From assembly GCA_030066475.1 (NCBI GenBank), contig JASJBO010000406.1, positions 1-6,315 of the forward strand: a stretch of 6,315 nucleotides of DNA, given 5' to 3'. The notes below the pieces were generated by a model, which was not told where the DNA came from, searched no databases, and saw only the letters and a list, made by a program, of their open reading frames with translations. Of the stretch, positions 1-5,195 are shown one piece after another (the first letter of the stretch is position 1; each line of letters starts with the position of its first letter). The stretch is from Myxococcota bacterium. Lineage in GTDB: Bacteria; Myxococcota_A; UBA9160; PR03. The position numbers and the translations under genes were made by a program.

Positions 1-1
1 G

Positions 2-346
2 CTTCCGCTGGCTCGCAGTCACTTCGCGGGCTTCTCCCTGCGGACTCCGGGGCTCTCTGCAGAGGGAGGCGGTACCGACTTCCTGAAGTGGGTCCTGGGG
101 CTCCACACCCTCGGCCGCTTCGCGAACGGCCTGGGCATCGGCACCTATACGACCGAGACGAGCTGGTCTTCCGACGACTTCGAGGGGCGAACGAAGGCTC
201 ACGTCGTCACCGTCGAAGCCCTGTTGCTCGAGGCGGCCCGCCAGGCCGCTTCGCAGCCCAGCAAGGTGCTGCAGCTGGCGGGAGACTCGGTGGATCTCGA
301 CGTGTTGCGGGACGCTCCGGGCGGCTACTTCCCGGGCAGGCGCTGA
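2..346 (+). CDS. C-terminal part of an unrecognised protein (5' end outside window)
   Basis: An open frame with no start codon in view enters from the left edge and ends at the TGA at 344-346, giving about 114 residues. The translation looks like a real protein: mixed composition, an aromatic and glycine-rich stretch (GRFANGLGIGTYTTETSW at about residues 40-57), then a regular amphipathic helix containing VEALLLEAARQAA. No Cys pair, membrane segment or signature motif is visible, and I do not recognise the family. About 15% of its codons end in A or T, against about 3% in the SnoaL-like gene at 1952, so its codon use is somewhat looser than that of its neighbours. Its 3' end overlaps the converging GFA-like gene by 22 bases. 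That it is coding is fairly sure; the function is unknown. Confidence 0.6.
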   Translation, partial: LPLARSHFAGFSLRTPGLSAEGGGTDFLKWVLGLHTLGRFANGLGIGTYTTETSWSSDDFEGRTKAHVVTVEALLLEAARQAASQPSKVLQLAGDSVDLDVLRDAPGGYFPGRR

Positions 347-774
347 TCGGACGGGACGTGTTCCTCGAAGGCGGGGAGCTCGTCGCGGATGTCGTGCCAG
401 GGGGCGCCCTGGCCAGTGAAGACGTGGCGGAAGGGGCGGGTGCCCGGGTCGTCGTCGAGCGTGCCGGCGAGCAGGACGACCCACGGTGCTCCGGGCGTCA
501 CCACCGGGAGTGGCGAGCCGCATACGCGGCAGAAGGCGCGCCGGTAGCGCGGCGGCTCGCGCAGCAGGGGCGCCTCGTACACGGCGACCAGCTCGCGTCC
601 GTGCAGCCAGCGGAAGTCCTCGGTGCGCACGCCGATCTCGGGTGCGAAGGCCGAGCCGGTGGCCTTGCGGCAGCGCCGCGCGTGGCAGACCTGGATCGGC
701 GTCGGCTGTCCGCGAATCTCGAAACGCGCCCCTCCGCACAGGCAGCCGCCCCGGATCGCCGCGCCTTCGGGCAT
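325..774 (-). CDS. GFA / CENP-V family zinc protein (glutathione-dependent formaldehyde-activating-like) with an altered catalytic cysteine motif
   Basis: A 149-residue protein of the usual GFA-domain length. Visible family marks are C11-L-C13-G near the N-terminus, C30-H-A-R-R-C35-R-K-A-T-G in the middle, and F-C82-R-V-C85-G-S-P-L-P. In characterised Gfa, C-x-C together with the distal C-x-x-C holds a structural zinc, and a central C-x-C-x-x-C holds the catalytic zinc. Here the middle Cys of that second motif is Ala32, so only the structural site is intact. Most GFA-domain proteins have no proven formaldehyde activity, and this one is best called GFA-like. The ATG at 774 follows the stop of the upstream fusion gene by two bases and has a strong Shine-Dalgarno sequence, so the two genes form one operon. 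Family assignment is confident; function is unknown. Confidence 0.85.
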   Translation of the reverse strand: MPEGAAIRGGCLCGGARFEIRGQPTPIQVCHARRCRKATGSAFAPEIGVRTEDFRWLHGRELVAVYEAPLLREPPRYRRAFCRVCGSPLPVVTPGAPWVVLLAGTLDDDPGTRPFRHVFTGQGAPWHDIRDELPAFEEHVPSDQRLPGK

Positions 775-776
775 GC

Positions 777-1763
777 TCAGACCTCCGCTCGGCCGAGGAG
801 GGTGAGGACGTTCCCATCCGGGTCGCGCAGGTGGGCCAGGATGCCGCCCCAGGGCTGACGCTGCGGGGGCTCGAGGAACTCGACGCCCCGCTCCACCAGC
901 TCGCGCCAGGTGGCCTCGACGTCGGGCACCGCGAGCGAGGCGCCGACGAAGCGGCCGACCAGCGCGGCCGCCTCGGGGTCGTCGGGCGCGATCCGCTCGA
1001 GGGCGATGACGCCTTCCCCGGTGTCGAGCTCCGCCCAGTGCCACTCGTCGTTGCGGGCGGCGAGCGGGATGCCGAGCGTCTCGGCGTAGAAGCGCAGCGC
1101 GCGCTCCCAGTCGGTCACGAACACGCGCAGGATCGTGAGCCGCCAGCTCGGGGCCGGGTCGCCGCGCTCGCGAGCGAGCAGCTCCCGCAGCACCCGGCGC
1201 GCGTCGCGGAACACCGGCCAGCCGTCGCCGGGCAGCAGCGCCCGCAGCCCGCCGAGCCGAGTCAGGCGCTCGAGCGAGGCGAGTGCGCGCTCGCGGTCGC
1301 GCAGCTTCGCGTCGGGCAGCAGGCACAGCGCTCCGCCGCGGTGGGCCCGGATCAGGTCACCGGTGACCAGCGTCGTGTCCTCGAGCAGCAGCGCCAGCTC
1401 GCCCGGCGTCTTGGAGCCGTGCAGCTCGAGCGCCCGCAGTCCGGGCACCACCTCGTCGCCGTCCGCGAGCCAGCGCTTGCAGGCAATCGGAAACGCGTCG
1501 GCCTCGGCGCGCGGCCCCAGCAGCTCGGCGCCGCTGCGCGTCGCGAGCGCCGCCGCCTCCCGCACGTGGTCGGAGTTGGTGACGACGATCGCCGCGACGC
1601 CACCCAGCTCGCGCAGCCTCGTCTCGTCGTGCGGCGTGAGCGGCAGCGGGTCGATCGCGACGTTGCCCTCGTCGCGCCGCCACAGCACGCTGTGGAAGTC
1701 GAGGTTGCGCGCCTCGTCGAAGACGGACCATCCGAACAGGTCGTCCCGGTGGAGCTGCTTCAA
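777..1763 (-). CDS. Fusion protein: degenerate metallo-beta-lactamase-fold domain plus glyoxalase/VOC domain
   Basis: A continuous 328-residue frame with two domains. Residues 1-200 resemble the metallo-beta-lactamase/glyoxalase II fold: NVAIDPLPL strand, IVVTNSDHV at 59-67 in place of HxHxDH, SKTPGELAL at 117-125 in place of GHTPGS, and LVTGDLI at 132-138. Only D65, H66 and D136 of the usual metal ligands remain. Residues 207-328 form a VOC (glyoxalase I/bleomycin-resistance-like) domain: TILRVFVTDWERALRFY at the start, ASLAVPDVEATW for the second module and DPDGNVLTLLG at the end. The usual metal-binding Glu after DPDGN is T321. The start is uncertain. The TTG at 1763 is preferred because GAGGTG lies eight bases before it and homologous-looking proteins begin near KQLHRDDLFGWS; a GTG at 1784 is the alternative. 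It is first in a two-gene operon with the GFA-like gene. Any activity on aldehydes or glutathione adducts is inference. Confidence 0.75.
   Translation of the reverse strand: MKQLHRDDLFGWSVFDEARNLDFHSVLWRRDEGNVAIDPLPLTPHDETRLRELGGVAAIVVTNSDHVREAAALATRSGAELLGPRAEADAFPIACKRWLADGDEVVPGLRALELHGSKTPGELALLLEDTTLVTGDLIRAHRGGALCLLPDAKLRDRERALASLERLTRLGGLRALLPGDGWPVFRDARRVLRELLARERGDPAPSWRLTILRVFVTDWERALRFYAETLGIPLAARNDEWHWAELDTGEGVIALERIAPDDPEAAALVGRFVGASLAVPDVEATWRELVERGVEFLEPPQRQPWGGILAHLRDPDGNVLTLLGRAEV
781..786 (-). promoter_or_regulatory. Ribosome binding site for the GFA-like gene
   Basis: GGAGGT on the minus strand lies six bases before the ATG at 774. It sits inside the last codons of the upstream fusion gene. 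It fixes the start of the GFA-like protein at MPEGAAI rather than at any upstream codon in the same open frame. Confidence 0.75.
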
Positions 1764-1800
1764 GGCGACGGCACCTCGGGGCACGGGATTGCGCCCACAT

Positions 1801-1806
1801 AAGATA
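1801..1806 (-). promoter_or_regulatory. Candidate -10 box for the MBL-VOC/GFA operon
   Basis: TATCTT on the minus strand is an AT-rich island in a very GC-rich intergenic region. A transcript starting about seven bases downstream would give a leader of about 30 bases carrying the GAGGTG Shine-Dalgarno before the TTG at 1763. No convincing -35 box was found, so this is only a candidate. Confidence 0.35.
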
Positions 1807-1833
1807 GCCCGGAGGGGCCGGGCGGTCCGCACG

Positions 1834-1923
1834 GCCGAACTGCTCGCGCAGCCGGTTGAAGTCCGAGATGCCGACCGCGTCGTTCTGGCCGAAGTCGCCG
1901 TCGCACGCGTTGCCGCAGGTCAA
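1834..1923 (-). pseudogene. Orphan dockerin/EF-hand-like repeat remnant
   Basis: Read on the minus strand, this 90-base stretch encodes about 30 residues containing CGNACDGDFGQNDAVGISDF followed by NRLREQFG. That matches the consensus of type I dockerin-like calcium-binding repeats (an acidic loop D-x-D/N-x-N-x-x-V, then a DF-x-x-L-R-x-x-FG helix), which normally end large secreted proteins. Upstream in the same frame the preceding codons contain FGG, perhaps the end of an earlier repeat, but the sequence then runs antisense into the SnoaL-like gene. Downstream it runs out of frame into the fusion gene. With no host gene and no proper ends it is best read as a decayed C-terminal fragment. Chance resemblance in GC-rich DNA cannot be excluded. 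Confidence 0.4.
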
Positions 1924-1938
1924 CCCTCCGAAGCGGTC

Positions 1939-1944
1939 TACACT
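1939..1944 (+). promoter_or_regulatory. -10-like box TACACT just before the SnoaL-like gene (leaderless start)
   Basis: TACACT ends seven bases before the GTG at 1952, so a normal transcription start would fall on or next to the start codon. There is no Shine-Dalgarno in the gap. The -35 region is not recognisable. The same arrangement occurs before the gene at 2427, which supports both. Confidence 0.45.
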
Positions 1945-1951
1945 CGGCTCC

Positions 1952-2407
1952 GTGGACGACCCGGTGCGCGAGATCGAGCGGCTGCTGTTCCGCTATGCCG
2001 AGTGCGTGGACCGGGCCGACTACGCGGGGCTGGGCGAGCTGTTCGCGCGCGGCGAGCTGCGCGCCGACGCGATGCCGGAGCCGCTGCGCGGCGCCGAGGC
2101 GGTGGAGCGCTTCTACGCCCGCACCAATCGCGTCCACGACGACGGGACCGCCCGCACCAAGCACCTGGTGAGCAACATCGCGGTCGACGTCGCCGGCGAC
2201 CGGGCCGAGGCGCGCTCGCACTACGTGGTGTACCAGGCCACCCCCCGGCTCCCCCTCCAGCCGATCATCGCGGGCCGCTACACCGATCGCTTCCGGCGCG
2301 ACGCGCAGGGCTGGTACTTCGCCGAGCGCTGGATCCACGTCGACCTGGTGGGCGATCTCTCCGAGCACCTGGCCTTCGATCCGAACGCGGCGCTCGGGCG
2401 CGGCTGA
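1952..2407 (+). CDS. SnoaL-like / NTF2-superfamily domain protein
   Basis: A 151-residue single-domain protein. It starts with the typical SnoaL_4/NTF2 opening helices (IERLLFRYAECVDRADYAGL, residues 7-26, then GELFA). There follow a TKHLVSNIAVDV strand at about 71-82, an EARSHYVVYQ strand, GRYTDRFRRDAQGWYFAERW at about 110-129, and a closing LVGDLSEHL. These folds make a cone-shaped pocket used by cyclases, dehydratases and dehydrogenase subunits, or act without catalysis; nothing here fixes a substrate. The GTG start is chosen because the domain begins immediately after it and a TACACT box lies seven bases upstream. The in-frame extension back to a TTG at 1856 is not protein-like. It lies 19 bases upstream of the haem membrane protein and could be co-transcribed with it. 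Nearly every codon ends in G or C. Confidence 0.8.
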   Translation: MDDPVREIERLLFRYAECVDRADYAGLGELFARGELRADAMPEPLRGAEAVERFYARTNRVHDDGTARTKHLVSNIAVDVAGDRAEARSHYVVYQATPRLPLQPIIAGRYTDRFRRDAQGWYFAERWIHVDLVGDLSEHLAFDPNAALGRG

Positions 2408-2412
2408 GCCCC

Positions 2413-2418
2413 TATACT
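2413..2418 (+). promoter_or_regulatory. -10-like box TATACT just before the haem membrane protein gene (leaderless start)
   Basis: TATACT ends eight bases before the ATG at 2427, in the 19-base gap after the SnoaL-like gene, with no Shine-Dalgarno between. Transcription from it would begin essentially at the ATG. No good -35 sequence is visible at 16-18 bases upstream. Confidence 0.45.
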
Positions 2419-2426
2419 GCGCGCCC

Positions 2427-3056
2427 ATGGCAGCGGGATCGCGCGCGGGGTGGGCACTCGTCGGCTGGGCGGCGCTCGCACTGGGCGCCATGGAGCTCGC
2501 GATCCTGGCCTTCGAGGGCGCCGGCCAGGAGGGCGTGCGGCTGGGCATCCGCGCCACGGCGCGCACCTCGCTGCTGCTGTTCCTGCTGGCCTTCTCGGCG
2601 TCGAGCCTGCAGAGCGCCTGGCGCTCCCCGGCGTCGAAGTGGCTGCTGCGCAACCGCCGTTACGTCGGCGTGTCGTTCGCGGTGTCGCAGGCCTATCACA
2701 TCGCGGGGATCGCCGTGTTCGCGCAGGGCTGGCCCGACGCCTTCGACGCGGCCGTGAGCGCGACGACCCTGATCGGTGGCGGCGTCGGCTACGTCTTCAC
2801 CGCCGTGATGGCGGCGACCTCCTCCGACGCCGCGGTCCGCCGACTGGGAAGGGCGCGCTGGAAGGCGCTCCACCGGACCGGCATCTGGGTGCTCTGGGTG
2901 ATCTTCCTGGTGAGCTACGGGCCGCGCGCCTTCGGCGATCCGTTCTCGATCCCGCCGGCCCTCGCGGTGTTGGCCGCGGCCGGCCTGCGACTCTATGCGC
3001 GCGCGGATCGCCGCGGCGTCGCGAGTCCGGCCGGTCGAGCCGGTCCCACCGCTTGA
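2427..3056 (+). CDS. Ferric-reductase-like / MsrQ-like transmembrane haem protein
   Basis: A 209-residue inner-membrane protein with about six hydrophobic segments (roughly residues 10-29, 45-62, 79-99, 110-130, 150-166 and 175-191). The best marks are SQAYHIAG with H91 inside a helix, the loop ATSSDAAVRRLGRARWKALH (130-149), then RTGIWVLW. That loop closely resembles the ferric-reductase-like transmembrane domain, including MsrQ, where TS-D-RRLG-RW-LHR precedes a haem-ligating helix. H91 and H149 are the only histidines, enough for one haem b at most, whereas MsrQ and ferric reductases carry more. No flavin or NAD domain is attached, so a partner would have to supply electrons. It follows the SnoaL-like gene closely and its TGA overlaps a possible TTG start of the MFS gene. 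The family is fairly sure; the role in electron transfer is inference. Confidence 0.7.
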   Translation: MAAGSRAGWALVGWAALALGAMELAILAFEGAGQEGVRLGIRATARTSLLLFLLAFSASSLQSAWRSPASKWLLRNRRYVGVSFAVSQAYHIAGIAVFAQGWPDAFDAAVSATTLIGGGVGYVFTAVMAATSSDAAVRRLGRARWKALHRTGIWVLWVIFLVSYGPRAFGDPFSIPPALAVLAAAGLRLYARADRRGVASPAGRAGPTA

Positions 3057-3091
3057 GCCGCTCGCAGGGTTCCGCAGGCCGGATCGGGGTG

Positions 3092-4222
3092 ATGTCTCCG
3101 CTCGTGCTGGGCGTGCTGGCCGCCCAGGGCGTCGGCTTCGCGGGCAGCAACTCGATGCCGCTGCTGGTCGGATCGGTGATCGACGGGCTGGGTCTCATCG
3201 AGGCGCAGGCGGGTCTGCTCGGCTCCACCGAGCTCGGCGCACTCGCGGGCGTGAGTCTGCTGATCGCGCCCCGCATGGGCCACCTGTCGCGCCGTCGTGT
3301 CGCGCTGCTGGGCGCGCTGCTGGCAGCGACGGGTCACGTGCTCTCGGCGCTGGCGCCGAGCTTCGAGCTGCTGCTGGCCGCGCGTCTGCTCGCGGGCTGT
3401 GGCGCCGGCGCCGCCGTGGCGGCCGGCAACGCGGCCGCGGCGTCGTCGCGCGAGCCGGATCGCCTGTTCGCGGTCGTCGCGCTGCTGGCCGGCACCGCGG
3501 GCGCCGCCCTGCTGGTGGGCCTGCCCTTCGTGATCGGCGCCTTCGGCTACTCCGGCGCCTTCGTGGTGCTGGCCGGGATCGCGCTCGCCTGCCTCCCGCT
3601 GCTGCTCAACCTCCCGGACGCCCCGGGCGGCGCGCGGGTGCCGACCGAGTCGGCCAGCAACCGCGGGCGCGCCTTCGCGGCGCTCGGCGGTCTGCTGCTG
3701 CTCGCGCTCGGCGAGGGCGCGATCTGGGCGTTCACCGAGCGGATCGGCATCGTCGCGGTCGGCCTGACCGCGGGCGCGGTGGGCGCGGCGCTGGCCGCCA
3801 CCACTGCCGCGGGCCTGTCGGGTGCCGCGCTGGCGACCTGGCTCGGGCTGCGGATCGGGCGCACCGCACCCCTCGCGGCCGGGATCGCCGCGGTCTCGAT
3901 CGCCACCTTCGTGCTCGGCTACGCCACCGCCGCCGGGGTCTACCTGGCGGCGCTGCTGGTGTGGGGCGTGGGCTTCTTCTTCGTGACGCCCTATCTGCTG
4001 GGCCTCGCGGCCGCGCTCGACTCCCACGGCCGCTGGTCGGCGGCAGCCGCCGGCGTCAGCTCGGTCGGCATCGCGTCGGGCCCGCTCGCCGCCGGGCTGC
4101 TGCTCACCTGGGGCTCGTTCCCGGCCCTGGGCTGGCTGGTGCTCGCCTGCGGTGTCACCGCGCTGGTGCTGGTGCTGCCGGTGGCGGCGCGCGTCGACCG
4201 CGGCGGGCTCGCGCCGGGCTGA
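3092..4222 (+). CDS. MFS transporter
   Basis: A 376-residue integral membrane protein with 12 predicted helices in two halves: about residues 3-25, 45-60, 68-86, 93-113, 124-146 and 152-172, then after a hydrophilic loop (173-191) about 192-213, 217-240, 252-274, 279-300, 312-334 and 340-362. The loop between helices 2 and 3 (APRMGHLSRRRVALLGALL) corresponds to the MFS signature loop. Small residues dominate, with few charges inside the helices (E198 and E206 region). The substrate cannot be told. The start is ambiguous. The ATG at 3092 is used here; a GTG directly before it is possible, and an in-frame TTG at 3053 overlaps the stop of the preceding gene and would allow coupled translation. 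No strong Shine-Dalgarno decides it. It converges on the cytochrome c gene with no space for a terminator. Confidence 0.85.
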   Translation: MSPLVLGVLAAQGVGFAGSNSMPLLVGSVIDGLGLIEAQAGLLGSTELGALAGVSLLIAPRMGHLSRRRVALLGALLAATGHVLSALAPSFELLLAARLLAGCGAGAAVAAGNAAAASSREPDRLFAVVALLAGTAGAALLVGLPFVIGAFGYSGAFVVLAGIALACLPLLLNLPDAPGGARVPTESASNRGRAFAALGGLLLLALGEGAIWAFTERIGIVAVGLTAGAVGAALAATTAAGLSGAALATWLGLRIGRTAPLAAGIAAVSIATFVLGYATAAGVYLAALLVWGVGFFFVTPYLLGLAAALDSHGRWSAAAAGVSSVGIASGPLAAGLLLTWGSFPALGWLVLACGVTALVLVLPVAARVDRGGLAPG

Positions 4223-4632
4223 GCCGCCGCGACCAGCGCCGCGCGCACCGTGCGCGGATCGCGCAGCGGGACGCGCCGCAGCGCGGCGACCTCGGCGGCC
4301 GTGTAGGGCGGGTTGGGCGCGGTGCCCGAGAAGCTCGCCAGCACCCAGCCCAGCAGCCGCGCCAGGCGCGCATCGTCGAGCGGCGCCTGCGCCACGCCGG
4401 GCACGCGCGCCAGGTAGGCGCGGCCGCCCGGAACGGCGAGCAGCTCCCCCAGGTCGTGAAGCGACGGCACCACGCCCGGCGCCCCCCGGCCGTCGAGGCC
4501 GTGGCAGCCCGCGCAGCTCAGCAGGTAGTCCTGCCGGACGGGGGGCGGCGCCGTCTCGGAGGCGGCGGCGCCCGCGTGCATCAGCAGCGGGAGCACCGCG
4601 GCCAGCGTCGCGAGGCCGGGCGCGCGCCTCAT
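3991..4632 (-). CDS. Periplasmic monohaem c-type cytochrome of the amine dehydrogenase operon
   Basis: The protein starts with a Sec-type signal peptide (hydrophobic residues 7-24, cleavage likely near AGAAAS). It carries a single haem site C40-A-G-C43-H44, then GLDGRGAPG, VPGGRAYLARVPGVAQAPL at 67-85, RLLGWVLASF and a YTAAEVAALR segment near 110-119. This pattern matches the small cytochromes encoded next to TTQ amine dehydrogenases, such as orf-2 of the Alcaligenes faecalis aau cluster. It probably takes electrons from the TTQ enzyme or passes them on. The ATG overlaps the light-chain stop as ATGA. Between H44 and the end of the recognisable domain (about residue 137) there is no Met to serve as the usual sixth ligand. 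No stop follows the domain: the frame continues 76 codons antisense to the MFS gene as a Ser/Pro/Ala-rich tail, so the true C-terminus is doubtful. Confidence 0.8.
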   Translation of the reverse strand: MRRAPGLATLAAVLPLLMHAGAAASETAPPPVRQDYLLSCAGCHGLDGRGAPGVVPSLHDLGELLAVPGGRAYLARVPGVAQAPLDDARLARLLGWVLASFSGTAPNPPYTAAEVAALRRVPLRDPRTVRAALVAAAQPGASPPRSTRAATGSTSTSAVTPQASTSQPRAGNEPQVSSSPAASGPDAMPTELTPAAAADQRPWESSAAARPSR

Positions 4633-5195
4633 CGCTCCGGCTGCGGCTCGGTGGCGCGGCCCACCACGATCGCGACCGAGCAGTTGTAGACCTGCGTCTC
4701 GGCCCCCGCGCACCAGTTGATGTCGTTGTTGCGGTACCAGTGGTACTCGGGCCGCTCGCCCTCGTTGCGGTTGCACGCGCAGCGTCCGCACATCGACTTC
4801 CCGCAGCAGTCGTTGTAGGAGATGATGTAGTCGTTGCCATCGGCGGGGTTGCGGCAGGTGCCGATCCAGGTGACGGGCGCCATCTCGGTGCCCGGCGGGC
4901 AGGTGGTCGCGCTGCCCCCGCAGCAGGCGCAGGCGAAGCCGTCGATGGCGCAGTGGCGCCAGTAGTCGCAGTGCTCGGGATCGCCGGCCGGGCCCTCCAT
5001 GCCCTCGGGAGCGGCCGGCGCGCGGGCCGGCTGCGCGGTCGCGCGCGTCACGGGCAGCAGCGGCGCCGCCGCCGCGCCCACCAGCAGCGCGCCGAGCCGC
5101 GCCAGGAAGGTGCGGCGGCCCGTACGGCGCGCGAGCTGGCGCGTCGAGTGCTCGAGCCAGGCGTCGAGGCGGCTGCGGGGACCGGCCGCGCTCAT
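4629..5195 (-). CDS. mauA: TTQ-dependent amine dehydrogenase light (small) subunit, aromatic-amine-dehydrogenase-like
   Basis: A 188-residue precursor of normal length. A Tat signal is clear: G-R27-R28-T-F-L-A-R-L-G, a hydrophobic stretch at 34-48, and a cleavage region around 52-62. The mature part is the cysteine-rich TTQ subunit: CDYWRHCAIDGFACACCGG (76-94), TTCPPG, W110-IGTC, YNDCCGKSMCGRCAC (127-141) and NDINWC (157-162). W110 and W161 should be cross-linked into tryptophan tryptophylquinone and D129 is the expected catalytic base; all three are present. Fourteen cysteines are seen, two more (C92, C136) than in classical methylamine dehydrogenase, matching aromatic amine dehydrogenase as I recall it (aauA). 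The enzyme oxidises primary amines to aldehyde and ammonia in the periplasm as a heterotetramer with the heavy chain; the actual amine is unknown. Start and stop overlap heavy chain and cytochrome genes as ATGA. Confidence 0.95.
   Translation of the reverse strand: MSAAGPRSRLDAWLEHSTRQLARRTGRRTFLARLGALLVGAAAAPLLPVTRATAQPARAPAAPEGMEGPAGDPEHCDYWRHCAIDGFACACCGGSATTCPPGTEMAPVTWIGTCRNPADGNDYIISYNDCCGKSMCGRCACNRNEGERPEYHWYRNNDINWCAGAETQVYNCSVAIVVGRATEPQPER

Noticed and set aside
1764..1832. Upstream extension of the MBL-VOC fusion to a GTG at 1832
   Set aside because: The added residues are basic and not part of the domain. The GAGGTG Shine-Dalgarno points to the TTG at 1763.
1918..1923. TTGACC on the minus strand as a -35 box
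   Set aside because: No -10-like sequence lies 16-18 bases downstream on the minus strand; the region there is GC-only.
1856..1951. Upstream extension of the SnoaL-like gene to a TTG at 1856
   Set aside because: The extra 32 residues are not SnoaL-like, and the TACACT box next to the GTG at 1952 supports the shorter form.
486..2757. Several long plus-strand open frames (486-1802, 1135-2757) over the MBL-VOC and SnoaL-like region
   Set aside because: Compositionally biased shadows of the real minus- and plus-strand genes; no motifs.
4200..4260. Terminator between the converging MFS and cytochrome c genes
   Set aside because: I found no clear stem-loop with a T-run. The GC-rich sequence there reads as coding on both strands.
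2993..4840. Long open frame on the minus strand (about 615 codons) across the MFS, cytochrome and light-chain genes
   Set aside because: Its translation is Arg/Ala/Gly/Gln-rich with no domain, and it is antisense or out of frame to well supported genes. Stop codons are rare in every frame of such GC-rich DNA.
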